DNA from: an uncultured Catenibacillus sp.
Lineage (GTDB): Bacteria; Bacillota; Clostridia; Lachnospirales; Lachnospiraceae
Direction of reading: 5' to 3'
Length of the DNA stretch: 64,000 nt
Assembly: GCA_934339005.1 (NCBI GenBank)
Contig: CAKRHR010000011.1
Coordinates: forward strand, 3,604-67,603
Shown here: positions 52,003-61,945 of the stretch, in pieces
Numbering within the stretch: position 1 is the first letter of the stretch
How the letters are laid out: the number at the start of each line of letters is the position of its first letter
The notes under the pieces: generated by a model
What the model saw: the letters and a program-made list of their open reading frames with translations, nothing else
What the model was told of the DNA's origin: nothing
Databases searched by the model: none
Made by a program: the position numbers and the translations under genes

Positions 52003-52117
52003 GGAACTCTTCAGAACCACCCGGATAGGATAAAAACTACTACTTTTTTAACATGCGATTTTACGCGTATATCTTGGAGGTTTACAAATAAATAAATTCA
52101 GGAAGGATTGAGCATTT

Positions 52118-53077
52118 ATGAATATTGTTATTTTAGAGAGAGATAGCGTTGGCACAGATATTTCTGTGGATTGTTATAAAGATTTTGGTGATGTGACGGT
52201 TTATGCCAATACAGATAACGAAGCAGACGTCATCGAGCGTATTAAAGACGCAGATATTGTCATCAACAATAAAGCTCCGATGAACGCGCGCACGCTGGCA
52301 GATGCCCCAAACGTACGCCTGATTGCAGAATTTGCCACAGGCTTTGATAATGTGGATATTCCTTATTGTCAGGCACATGATATCGCTGTTGCCAATGTCA
52401 GCAACTACTGCACTGAGGCCGTTGCGCAGCATACATTTGCCATGGCACTTTTCCTGCTTGAGAAATTAAGCCACTATGACAATTATGTCAAATCCGGCGA
52501 ATATCAGTCACAGCGCCGATTTTCAAATTTTGATATCCCATTTACTGAACTTGCCGGTAAAACCTGGGGTATCGTTGGTATGGGAAATATCGGACATGCC
52601 GTTGCAAAAATTGCCACAGCATTTGGCTGCAAAGTGATTTTTTATTCTGCTTCCGGTCACAGCACATGCACAGATTATCCTCAGGTGGATTTGGACACAT
52701 TACTGCAGACTTCTGATTTTGTGTCCCTGCACTGCCCGCTGACAGACCGTACCCGCAACCTGATTGATGCCAAAGCCCTCAAAAAAATGAAAACAACAGC
52801 ACTACTGATTAACGTTGCCCGCGGTCCGGTTGTAAATAACCATGATTTATATGACGCTTTAGTTGCCCATACAATCGCAGGCGCCGGTCTGGATGTGCTT
52901 GAAAAAGAACCTTTGCAGGCCAAAAATCCTTTAAGCACATTTAAAGACAGCACCCGCCTTATCATCACACCACATCTCGCCTGGGCCAGCACCGAAGCCC
53001 GACAGCGTTGTGTTGATGAAGTTTATGAAAATATTAAAGCATTCCTTGATGGTAAGAAACGTAACATTGTTTCATAA
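52118..53077 (+). CDS. D-2-hydroxyacid dehydrogenase (glycerate dehydrogenase-like)
   Basis: 319 residues. WGIVGMGNIGHAVAKIA is the NAD-binding motif; the catalytic Arg in NVARGPVVN, Glu in EKEPL and His in TPHLAWAS are all present. It reduces a 2-keto acid with NAD(P)H; hydroxypyruvate/glycerate is a reasonable guess, but the substrate is open. Own transcription unit or read-through from hemW (115-bp gap). It converges with murE. Confidence 0.88.
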   Translation: MNIVILERDSVGTDISVDCYKDFGDVTVYANTDNEADVIERIKDADIVINNKAPMNARTLADAPNVRLIAEFATGFDNVDIPYCQAHDIAVANVSNYCTEAVAQHTFAMALFLLEKLSHYDNYVKSGEYQSQRRFSNFDIPFTELAGKTWGIVGMGNIGHAVAKIATAFGCKVIFYSASGHSTCTDYPQVDLDTLLQTSDFVSLHCPLTDRTRNLIDAKALKKMKTTALLINVARGPVVNNHDLYDALVAHTIAGAGLDVLEKEPLQAKNPLSTFKDSTRLIITPHLAWASTEARQRCVDEVYENIKAFLDGKKRNIVS

Positions 53078-53116
53078 AATGTACAAATATTATTAATACA
53101 ACAAATACCTGAAACA

Positions 53117-55156
53117 TCATAAACAGTAGTTATATTTTTCTTTAATATAGATATGTTCATCTAACGGATATTTCACACCTTTGATTTCCTGATAGTTTTC
53201 ATGGCCTTTTCCGGCGAAAATGACAATATCGCCGGAATGTGCCATGGAAATACCTATATCAATGGCTTCGCACCGGTCTGGAATTATCATGTATTGTCCG
53301 CCTGCTTTTAGAACACCATCTTCTATCTGACTTATAATTGTTTCCGGCGGTTCAAATCTTGGATTGTCATTTGTGATGATTGTCAGATCTGCCAGTCTAC
53401 CGCTGACTTCACCCATTTCAATGCGCCGATGTTTATCTCTGTTGCCGCCACATCCAAAAACGCAGATGATTTTGCCGGTATATATTTTGTGTACAGCATG
53501 CAAGAGATTTTCCAGGGCGGTGGCATTGTGCGCATAGTCAATCATCACCGTGAAATCTTTGAAATACGGCAGTATTTCCATGCGGCCGGGTACATGCACA
53601 TCCATCAGTCCCTGATGAATGAATGTTTTTGAAATGCAAAAATACTGTGCAACGGTTGCCGCGGCTAACGCATTTTCCTCGTTAAATTCGGTTGGCATGT
53701 TTGTTGCAATATCTTCTAATGTTATGTCTTGTGATTTTGTATCTTCTGCTTTTAAATTCTGCAATTTCTTATCTTCTAATTTTAAATCTTTTGGTTCTAA
53801 TTTCTGTAAATCTACATCTTTTAACTTTAAATTTTCTGATTTTAATTTTTGTAGTTCTACATCTTCAAATTCTAATTTTTTTAACTCTGAATTTTGGATT
53901 TTGGAATCTTTTTCTTTGAAATTATCCAATTCAGAATATGCTTTTTCTAAAACTGTTTTTTTGTTTTTATGAAGTGTACTTGTGACAATATTAGTATTAC
54001 TAGAAATCTTTTCTTTCGTATTTTCTAATTTTCTCAAACTATAATATATTATCGGGCATGCCGCCTGTTTTGTAATTTGGACAGCGCCACTTGAATCCTC
54101 ATTGACAAATCCAATCCGGCTCTGTCTAAATATCAATGATTTGCAATACATGTATTCTTCCATATCTGCGTGCTCGTTTGGACCGATATGATCCTCGTAG
54201 ATATTTGTCAGCACTGCCGCATCAAGTGTTATGCCTGCGATGCGATGTTGTTTTAACCCCTGCGAGGATACTTCCAACACAACGACATCTACATGATTGT
54301 GCCTCATCATCTGCAAATATTTGTGGAGTTCAAGCGCTGACGGTGTGGTCTGTGTTGCCTGAATCACTTCTTTACCTGTATCAATCACAACCGTGCCAAT
54401 CAGACCGACTTTATAGCCTGCTTTTTCAAAAATGGATTTGAGCATATAAGAGGTGGTGGTTTTTCCTTTTGTACCGGTGATACCGATTATATATGGATAT
54501 TCCGATTTTTTTAAATATACCAAACTTCTTAATTTATCCTGACACTCTGAATCTTTTTTATCCGTATGCTCTAAATGAGAATCTGACAAAATAGTTTTAA
54601 TACCTTTATTATCTTTTCTATTTTCTTTTTTATTTTTCTTTTTATTTCCACTTCTATCATCTTTTCTGTTATCACAACTATTTTGTTTCTTAATATAACT
54701 TTCTGTACTTTTTTCTATATTTTTACTCATACAACACTTTTCATTTCTATTAACATTTCTATTAACATTTCTATTAATATCCCAATTAACCTTTTCAAAC
54801 AGTGCTACATTATGATAAAATCGCCCCGCCATCCACGCTTCCGCAAGTCTTGTATCCTGCGTCCAAATCCAGGTGATTTTTTGCTGCCCGTCTGTCGTCA
54901 GTCCTCGAATATTTTCATGGCGTGCTTCATATACTCTATAAAACACATCGGGGCGGCTGACAATAATTGCCGCCGCCCCTTTATCTATGGCTTCTCCGAT
55001 ATAATCATGCCCATCGCACCACGCACCCGTGATACAGATAAACACATCTCCTTTTTTTACTTTCCGGGAATCATCACAGATTCCGCTAATATCTATATCT
55101 GTCTTTCCAAGAAAACACAGCCAGAAAAACCCACATAACATGTCAATCAGACGCAT
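53117..55156 (-). CDS. murE: MurE-like UDP-MurNAc-tripeptide synthetase with two large low-complexity insertions
   Basis: 679 residues instead of about 490. N-terminal UDP-MurNAc domain with DSRKVKKGDVFICI; ATP loop IGITGTKGKTTTSYML at about 224-239; Mur-ligase motifs TTPSALELHKYL and LEVSSQGLKQHRI; C-terminal FGCGGNRDKHRR and DNPR (about 597-600), which indicates meso-diaminopimelate. One insertion (about 122-219) is Asn/Lys/Asp-rich. A second (about 375-485) contains degenerate repeats such as LQKLKSENLKL and LQKLEPKDLKL and replaces the usual central-domain strands before ENALAAATVA. Because of this the protein may be a second, specialised MurE. It starts 60 bp after jetC. Confidence 0.85.
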   Translation of the reverse strand: MRLIDMLCGFFWLCFLGKTDIDISGICDDSRKVKKGDVFICITGAWCDGHDYIGEAIDKGAAAIIVSRPDVFYRVYEARHENIRGLTTDGQQKITWIWTQDTRLAEAWMAGRFYHNVALFEKVNWDINRNVNRNVNRNEKCCMSKNIEKSTESYIKKQNSCDNRKDDRSGNKKKNKKENRKDNKGIKTILSDSHLEHTDKKDSECQDKLRSLVYLKKSEYPYIIGITGTKGKTTTSYMLKSIFEKAGYKVGLIGTVVIDTGKEVIQATQTTPSALELHKYLQMMRHNHVDVVVLEVSSQGLKQHRIAGITLDAAVLTNIYEDHIGPNEHADMEEYMYCKSLIFRQSRIGFVNEDSSGAVQITKQAACPIIYYSLRKLENTKEKISSNTNIVTSTLHKNKKTVLEKAYSELDNFKEKDSKIQNSELKKLEFEDVELQKLKSENLKLKDVDLQKLEPKDLKLEDKKLQNLKAEDTKSQDITLEDIATNMPTEFNEENALAAATVAQYFCISKTFIHQGLMDVHVPGRMEILPYFKDFTVMIDYAHNATALENLLHAVHKIYTGKIICVFGCGGNRDKHRRIEMGEVSGRLADLTIITNDNPRFEPPETIISQIEDGVLKAGGQYMIIPDRCEAIDIGISMAHSGDIVIFAGKGHENYQEIKGVKYPLDEHIYIKEKYNYCL

Positions 55157-55216
55157 CAACACCACTCCGACAGTCTTTTTTACATCATATGCAAAATCAA
55201 ATCATTCCGTGTGTGC

Positions 55217-58200
55217 TCACACAAAATCAAAAACTTCCTGCTCAAATTCTATGTGTCTATACTCAACTTCGTCAATCGTAACGTTGGAATGATAGTCCAC
55301 GACGACAGTCTGCTGGCGGCCACCGATGAGTTTTTGGCCGAGGACATAGTTGACGTCGAATTTGCCGGTGATGGCAGGCGTGGCCCCCCGGGCAGGTACG
55401 ATTAACTGAACGTTATTTGCTTTAAGCAGTGCAAAGATTGGTTCCCAAATATAAATATCTTTTGCTGCACCAAACGGGTTATCGATAAAAATCACTTTTT
55501 TGAGTGCTGATGCCCCTGCATTTCTGGAATTAATCGCAGAAATGTAGTTAATAACAGCAATCAAAAACTGAATATAAATACCCTGTGACTGGCCGGTACT
55601 GCCGACAGCTTCTTCGTATTTTAAGAAACGGCTCTGTTCACGGATACGTTCGCGTTTGTAAAGCGACAGGCGGATACTGTCCATATCTGTGACAATCACT
55701 GAGAACAGATGCTTCCAGGATAACTGGTTGCGCAAATATTTCAGGCGTTCATCATCGCTTGCCAGATTGTCAGAAACCTCCACGATGCGGTCAATGTATT
55801 CAGACATTCTCTGACTGTAGAATTCTTCTTTGACATACGGAATTTTGAGTGTCACCATCTGAATATCCTCGCCATCCAATGTAATGACGGACATCTTCGG
55901 CAGTCTGGATAATTCCATGCGAATATCGATACAGCGCTGCAGACACTGTGTTTCAAAATTCTGCTTAATCTTGACCATATCTTCAATGCCTTTATAGACT
56001 CTGTCTTTTTCAAGCATAATGATACTAATGGTTTCTTTCAGGTCAGCATACATCTGCTCTGCTTCATCGCTGTCCGTTGGCAGTTGAATGTGATAACGGA
56101 TTTCATCGCAAAGTTCAAAGGCTTTTAACTGACGCAGTGTTTCTGCCAGTTCATCTTTCTGACGCTCAAATTCAGCCTTCTTCAAATCTTCCTCTTTGCG
56201 AAGCTGCTCATAGCGTTCAAAAAGCTGCTTGCTCATCTGTCTGAAATCCGCATCCGGACGTTCAGTATCTTTTGTATACGCCGTTGTCACGCCAACACTT
56301 CTGAACAGTCTTTCGATGTCCTTGCGCAAATCATCTAACTGACGCAAATTCTTAGCTGCATTTTCAAGGCTTCGAGCATATTCTGTAAGTTTGTCCCCAA
56401 GCTGTTTATAGGACTGTGTGTATTCCTGAACAAATACATCATAATCCATGTTTTTAAGTTCAACTTCCTTGTAGGCACCGTATTTTTCTTCAATAACTGC
56501 AATCGCATTCTCCACCCTGCCGGTCAGGCGGTGCCAGTTGCCCCTTGCATCCTCTGCCATGGCTTTTTGCAGGCGAATATCCTGCTGAATGCGGTCAATA
56601 TCTGCCTTCATCGTATGCAAAAGCGCATCATCATAGATTTCAAGCAGATTATTTGCCTTAAGCTCATCCAGTTCCTGCAATGTCATATGGCGGCTTTCAA
56701 TCAGGCGCTCATAATGCTGCATGGATTTTTCGTAGTTTTCAAGCAGTTTTTTCTTATCTGCAATGTCTGTCTGAGCGGATTCATAAACCGTCTTTGCACT
56801 CGTAAATGCAACCTCTAATTCATCTAAAGTCATCTGCGCATCTGGCAAATCTTCCGTACCCGCATTTTTCTTATCGCCATTTATACCACTGTCATCGCTG
56901 ACAGCTTCTGTCATATCAGCATTATTATCCAAAACAGCATTACCATCTGCATTATCTGCAGCTTCTGCCATATAAGGCAAAAACAATGCCTGCCACAACT
57001 GTATCAATGTATTCTGTTGCTTTGTCAGTGCTTCCTCCTGACGACCGGCCTGCGCTTCATTTTCCGTCAATAGCTTGCGCTTTACTTCGGCTTCTTCACG
57101 CTGGCTGCGTTTTTTATTTTCCTGTGCCTGCCATTGCTGTCTGTTCTGGCGCAGCGCTTCAAGTTTCTGATTCAGCTCATAAATCTGAGTAACGACCGCA
57201 AGTTCTTCATTGGTCTGTGCAAATGCAGCTTCGGCTTCTTTTTCTTTATTTTCTGTTTCAGTCACTTCCATACGACCATCAGACAATGACACTTCAAGTG
57301 CTTCAATAGAGGCCTTGATTTCTTCCACCTGCTTTTCACACTGTTCCCTGCGTGCACGGTTTTGTGCCTGCAAGTCATAATATTCACCCATAAAATGATG
57401 CAGATACGCCAAATCCTCCTGATACGTCTGTTCCTGGTCTTCCATGCGGCTTATGTAGCTCTTTAATTCTTCAAGCTGCTTTTCAACCTTTGCAATTTCT
57501 TCTTCAATCGCCGCATCATCTGTATACAGTTTTTTATTTTTACCGGTCAGCACCACCTGATTTTCATCAAATAAAGATTTTCCGGACATCACAGCTTCAA
57601 AACGCACAATCGGAATCTGATAATCCCCAAAATCCTTTTCAAACAATACCGCATCTGTATGTATTTTCGAAAAATCAGAACGCACAAGCACTGCATACGG
57701 CAAAAATGGCATATTTTCAAGTAACTGCTGCTTATCCTCTGACTCTACTGTTTTCAGATACTCACAGCCTGCCATACATGAAATATTGTGGCAGCGCTTC
57801 AGATAATCCATAACATCCCGCACGCCATCACTGACCTGCACCGGGTTTTTCTCTTTAAGCTGCTGCACATACCGGCTGAGTTTTTCCTGCTTCTGCACCG
57901 CCATAAACAGCTCTGCCGCATTTTTCTTATAACGTCCATAAATCAAAGACTTTAACTGTCCGTAATTGGCTGCCGTGTACACCTTCAAAAGATGTTCTGC
58001 CTTTGGCTGCTGCTTCTCAAGCATTTCAAAAAAGTCATCTAACTGCTTCTTCTCATATTCCGCAGATGTCAGCGCGATATGTGCCTCATATCGCTCATTT
58101 CCCATCTGTGTAAGCTTTGTCATCAGCGCCTGCTTCCGGTCCTTCACATCCTCTAAAGCCCTTTTGCTTCTGTCAGCCTTTGTCCGGTAGCTGTCCACCT

Positions 58201-59728
58201 CACGCTTTGTGCCCTCAATCAAAAGCACATTGACTGACTGACGCAGTGCGGCAATCTCATGAATCTGCGCCTTTTCCTCTGCCCCGCTGCGCTCAAGATT
58301 ATTCTCAAGAACGGCAAGTGCCATATCTAACTGATGCAGTGTTTCTTCATTAAGCTGAATCTCTGACTGGACTTTGGCATGCGCTTCACTCGTTTCACCA
58401 AGCTGTTTTTCCAGTTCTGCAAGCTTACCATCAATCAGATATTTTGCCTGGGCCGCCATACCTGCAAGTTCTGCTTTTAACTTCTTATCACCTGTATCTG
58501 AACTTTCGATGACACCGCGAATGACCTGTGCATTCTTCCTGCAATCCTCATACTCTGCATAATCCCGCATACTCTCTGCTTTTGACAACTGCAGCGATGC
58601 ACGGCCGTAATCTGCCTCAAGGACCTGGATTTTAGCATCCATCGCTGATGTATCATTTTCAAGATGCTTTAACATTTCCTGATTTTTCTGCACCTTAACC
58701 GTATCCAGCTTACGGGCAATTTCTTCAATATGTTTCTTCGTAAATGCCTGTTCCTTGCCTGTAGCTTCAAGCTGACGTTCCTGCTGCTTTAAAGCCAGCA
58801 ACAGTCCGTGATATGTCTTGACCAAATCATATCTGAACTTGTCTTCATTCTGATACAATGTCACCAGACTTTCGATACGACCCCTGAACACCTCCATCGC
58901 CTCGGCCTGTTTATCATAAGAGGCAATCTCCTGTCGTTTTTTAGACAACTCCAGTAACTTTTCACGAATAGCCATCAATGTCTGCGCCATATCCTCTTTA
59001 TCATCCTCTGTTTTGCCGATAAATGCTTTCTGGATGATTTCTTCTATAAACAAATCCTCAACGACTTTCCGAGTTGTTTTGTATGTATTTTCAAAATACG
59101 TACGCACATGGCCCTCGGTCTTATTTATCCCCCTGATAATTTCCCACTGGCTCTCATAAAGACCATAGCGACTGATAAAACGCTGATATTCGCCTTTTCG
59201 GTCAAAAATATGTACTCTAAGACTGTAGTCATTGTGTTCGAGGGATTTCAGATAACTTCGCAGTCCTACATAAGTCATGCGCTCTTTGCCTCTGGATAAC
59301 GGCAGATTCACGATGTCATTATCATTATAATTCTGATAAAAAATAACATAGTTATAGTAATCTATCGATGCAGCACTACCTGCCTCATGTTCCTCGTCAT
59401 CCTTTGCCTTTCGTGCACAAAAGCCCGTCAACATATAACGATAACCGTCCAAAATATCACAGTCATCCAATTTCCATTCCACAAGTGAATGTATTGATGT
59501 ACTGCCTTCGCCGGTACGGAATAATTTTTCAATCGGCTGTTTATCATCCAGAGTACAGTTTGGAATCAGATTCTGGAAAAGCAACAGCATGAGCACACTC
59601 TTACCACCACCGTTTGCCAGATCATACAGCGCATTTTTGCCATCAAAACGCATGACAAAATCATCGTAAAACTGTGTGCCGAAATTGTATTTGACGTTGT
59701 TGACACGTATTCTGTTAATGTGCGGCAT
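55217..59728 (-). CDS. JetC/MukB-like SMC-type ATPase of a Wadjet-like condensin operon
   Basis: 1503 residues. N-terminal Walker A segment DLANGGGKSVLM (Lys43, Ser44), long coiled coils (about 250-620 and 740-1300) around a globular, hinge-like part (about 630-740) and C-terminal signature GSTGQSQG (about 1376-1383) and Walker B VIFIDNPFG (Asp1416). Asn follows Asp where SMC ATPases normally have Glu. The first Gly of Walker A is also not in place. An acidic low-complexity stretch sits near 935-990. With MukE- and MukF-like partners it should form a DNA-loop extruding complex. The start at 59728 has GGAGG upstream and overlaps jetB by 14 bases. Confidence 0.85.
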   Translation of the reverse strand: MPHINRIRVNNVKYNFGTQFYDDFVMRFDGKNALYDLANGGGKSVLMLLLFQNLIPNCTLDDKQPIEKLFRTGEGSTSIHSLVEWKLDDCDILDGYRYMLTGFCARKAKDDEEHEAGSAASIDYYNYVIFYQNYNDNDIVNLPLSRGKERMTYVGLRSYLKSLEHNDYSLRVHIFDRKGEYQRFISRYGLYESQWEIIRGINKTEGHVRTYFENTYKTTRKVVEDLFIEEIIQKAFIGKTEDDKEDMAQTLMAIREKLLELSKKRQEIASYDKQAEAMEVFRGRIESLVTLYQNEDKFRYDLVKTYHGLLLALKQQERQLEATGKEQAFTKKHIEEIARKLDTVKVQKNQEMLKHLENDTSAMDAKIQVLEADYGRASLQLSKAESMRDYAEYEDCRKNAQVIRGVIESSDTGDKKLKAELAGMAAQAKYLIDGKLAELEKQLGETSEAHAKVQSEIQLNEETLHQLDMALAVLENNLERSGAEEKAQIHEIAALRQSVNVLLIEGTKREVDSYRTKADRSKRALEDVKDRKQALMTKLTQMGNERYEAHIALTSAEYEKKQLDDFFEMLEKQQPKAEHLLKVYTAANYGQLKSLIYGRYKKNAAELFMAVQKQEKLSRYVQQLKEKNPVQVSDGVRDVMDYLKRCHNISCMAGCEYLKTVESEDKQQLLENMPFLPYAVLVRSDFSKIHTDAVLFEKDFGDYQIPIVRFEAVMSGKSLFDENQVVLTGKNKKLYTDDAAIEEEIAKVEKQLEELKSYISRMEDQEQTYQEDLAYLHHFMGEYYDLQAQNRARREQCEKQVEEIKASIEALEVSLSDGRMEVTETENKEKEAEAAFAQTNEELAVVTQIYELNQKLEALRQNRQQWQAQENKKRSQREEAEVKRKLLTENEAQAGRQEEALTKQQNTLIQLWQALFLPYMAEAADNADGNAVLDNNADMTEAVSDDSGINGDKKNAGTEDLPDAQMTLDELEVAFTSAKTVYESAQTDIADKKKLLENYEKSMQHYERLIESRHMTLQELDELKANNLLEIYDDALLHTMKADIDRIQQDIRLQKAMAEDARGNWHRLTGRVENAIAVIEEKYGAYKEVELKNMDYDVFVQEYTQSYKQLGDKLTEYARSLENAAKNLRQLDDLRKDIERLFRSVGVTTAYTKDTERPDADFRQMSKQLFERYEQLRKEEDLKKAEFERQKDELAETLRQLKAFELCDEIRYHIQLPTDSDEAEQMYADLKETISIIMLEKDRVYKGIEDMVKIKQNFETQCLQRCIDIRMELSRLPKMSVITLDGEDIQMVTLKIPYVKEEFYSQRMSEYIDRIVEVSDNLASDDERLKYLRNQLSWKHLFSVIVTDMDSIRLSLYKRERIREQSRFLKYEEAVGSTGQSQGIYIQFLIAVINYISAINSRNAGASALKKVIFIDNPFGAAKDIYIWEPIFALLKANNVQLIVPARGATPAITGKFDVNYVLGQKLIGGRQQTVVVDYHSNVTIDEVEYRHIEFEQEVFDFV

Positions 59729-60434
59729 CTGTTTTTCCTCCTCTGGCAATTTCTAACAGGCGACTTCTGTTTTCCTCGTAATAATTGACCGCCAGCGCCC
59801 GGAAGCGGTCTGTGGCATAATATTTGTCACCGACTTCATAAAATAATTTCTGTTCCTCAAGGAAATTAAAGACAAGCTTTGTCAGACCGATTTTTGAACC
59901 GCGGGCAGCCTTTAAACTGGAAGCATCTTCATTTTGCGCCATCATCGGCAGCTCATCCCACAAAAGCGCAATCGTCTTAAAACTCGTTTCCTCAATATCT
60001 GATAAGACAACCTCCTGAGCAGTCTTTAAAGTTGAAGCCAGTCCCAGCGTCACTGCTGAAATGACATCCTCTCCCTTCACATATTCCCTTGTGGAGATAT
60101 CACCGGTAGTTTTGTAAAATAACATCACTGTTTCAAAAATCATATAATATACAAGGTATAACTCTTTATTTAAACGCAGCCCGATTTCTTTTTTGAGCTC
60201 GTCATTTGTAAATCCAAAAATACGATTGCCATCCCCTGCAGAAACATACAACGCATTATTATACTCATATAATTTCAGATTGGATTTTTTGAGCACCGTA
60301 TCTAATATATCAAAAACTTCTGCATTGACAGTGTAGCTTTCATATAAATCCGCATTCACTGTGCGGCTGACTTCTTCGCCTGTGATCAGGTGGGCATACA
60401 GTTCTAATGCCTTCTCAAGATTTCTGTTGTCCAT
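59715..60434 (-). CDS. JetB/MukE-like subunit (DUF6063-type)
   Basis: 239 residues, with no catalytic motifs. It has the size and position of the MukE/JetB winged-helix subunit between a kleisin-like gene and an SMC gene. The C-terminal GLTKLVFNFLEEQKLFYEVG and YYATDRFRALAVNYYEE look like a wing-helix end. It starts within the jetA stop (TAATG) and its end overlaps jetC, so the three are made at matched levels. The family assignment is from memory of DUF6063 neighbours; structure would confirm it. Confidence 0.78.
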   Translation of the reverse strand: MDNRNLEKALELYAHLITGEEVSRTVNADLYESYTVNAEVFDILDTVLKKSNLKLYEYNNALYVSAGDGNRIFGFTNDELKKEIGLRLNKELYLVYYMIFETVMLFYKTTGDISTREYVKGEDVISAVTLGLASTLKTAQEVVLSDIEETSFKTIALLWDELPMMAQNEDASSLKAARGSKIGLTKLVFNFLEEQKLFYEVGDKYYATDRFRALAVNYYEENRSRLLEIARGGKTDAAH

Positions 60435-61936
60435 TATTTGTCCGTCCTTTCAAAAATAATATCAGACACCTCAAATGTATCGGTCAGCCGAATCGGTGTA
60501 TTTTCATAAATCAGATGAAACTGAAGTTTTTTATATTTTTCCATGCCGTCTTTTTGCAAAAACTTAGCCATAATACCTTCAAGAAATGTATCCTGCTGCG
60601 TCTGAAGCGTTTGCATATCATAATCGCTTTTCTGACTCAAATGGACTAAAAATGCATAAAAATCGCCATTCTGGTAAATCTCCCCGCCAAATTTCATCAT
60701 ATATAAATGGGTCAGATATTTTAAATCCACCCGCCGTTTTTCAAGTACCTGTTCAAATAAAACCTTCAGCAGATAATCAAAGTTATCCTGAATACGCGCC
60801 TCCGCCAGATCATCCTCATAAACATAATGCTGTTCCTTCGTATCCTCAATCTGTTCATGCAGATTCTTGTCATCGGTCTTGTAATCCAACATATTGTCAA
60901 GCACAGATAGATTCAGCGTACGTTTTGTCTTTAAGCCAAACAATGGTTCAATCACAGCTTCAAGTCCGCGCATATCATCTGTTTCCATCAGTGCCTCACG
61001 GATTTTGCCAAAATCTGTCCGTCTTCTGAAACGGCTGTGTTTTGCCTGTCGAATCAGCTCATCTGCCTGCACCTGAAGCTGTGTACACGCACTTAAAAGC
61101 TCACTGTGCCTATGCATCGCACGTTTTAATTCCGTATCAAGTGCCACAATCTCCTGACGGGTATTTGGTGTTGTAACCATCTGCATCGCCTGATCCACCA
61201 GTTCCTGATTGGCAGCAAACATTTTTTCTTCTTCCTCAAACCATGCCATGCCCTGTTTTGAAAATATTTCCAGTGCATGCGCACCTTCAAAAACATTGTA
61301 GCCAAACAGACGCACAATTTCATCTTTTTGTGTCACCATGCGCGTCACTTCCTGATTGATACGGCGGATCATTTCCAGACCACCCTTAAAATCTCTGGAC
61401 ATGACCATTTTTCCAAGTAGCACCTGTTCTATACTCATCGGACTCTCATCCCGAATTTCTTTTGTATCCAGATAAAATGCAATAGCATCCGAAGTCAGAT
61501 TATAGACAATCTGCTCATTTTCAAAACGGCTCTCGATTAATTTGATACGAATCGTTTTGTATTTACGTTCTGCTGGATCAAACCATCGGGCGCTAAAAGG
61601 CTTACCTTCATTACACAGTTTATCAAAAATATAACTCACCAAAGGCTGACGTTCGCTCTCCGGCAGCACCATTTCAAAATCACGTTCTAAAAGTTCTTTC
61701 ATAAACCGGCTGTACATCTCATATGACACCAACCGGTCATTGAAACTGTTTTCTTCAAGGAAAAAACGAAGTACTGCCATCGTGATATATGGCATGTCCA
61801 AATCTGCATATTGTCCGTCCTTATACAGATTCAGCCCATTATCCCAAAGTCTGAAAAACGGATAATAACGTCTGAGCACCTGCATACGCTCACTATGATT
61901 GTTGATAATATCATCTAAAAATATATTTTCTTTCAT
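60434..61936 (-). CDS. JetA/MukF-like kleisin subunit
   Basis: 500 residues. The N-terminal region (LRRYYPFFRLWDNGLNLYKD, YITMAVLRFFLEENSFNDRL) and the middle (ALEIFSKQGMAWFEEEEKMF) resemble Wadjet JetA-family proteins, which correspond to MukF. It is the first gene of the jetA-jetB-jetC set and starts nine bases after the NiaR stop, suggesting one transcript. No JetD (toprim nuclease) gene follows or precedes, so plasmid cutting as in full Wadjet cannot be assumed. It would bridge the two JetC heads. Confidence 0.82.
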   Translation of the reverse strand: MKENIFLDDIINNHSERMQVLRRYYPFFRLWDNGLNLYKDGQYADLDMPYITMAVLRFFLEENSFNDRLVSYEMYSRFMKELLERDFEMVLPESERQPLVSYIFDKLCNEGKPFSARWFDPAERKYKTIRIKLIESRFENEQIVYNLTSDAIAFYLDTKEIRDESPMSIEQVLLGKMVMSRDFKGGLEMIRRINQEVTRMVTQKDEIVRLFGYNVFEGAHALEIFSKQGMAWFEEEEKMFAANQELVDQAMQMVTTPNTRQEIVALDTELKRAMHRHSELLSACTQLQVQADELIRQAKHSRFRRRTDFGKIREALMETDDMRGLEAVIEPLFGLKTKRTLNLSVLDNMLDYKTDDKNLHEQIEDTKEQHYVYEDDLAEARIQDNFDYLLKVLFEQVLEKRRVDLKYLTHLYMMKFGGEIYQNGDFYAFLVHLSQKSDYDMQTLQTQQDTFLEGIMAKFLQKDGMEKYKKLQFHLIYENTPIRLTDTFEVSDIIFERTDK

Positions 61937-61945
61937 TAATTAACC

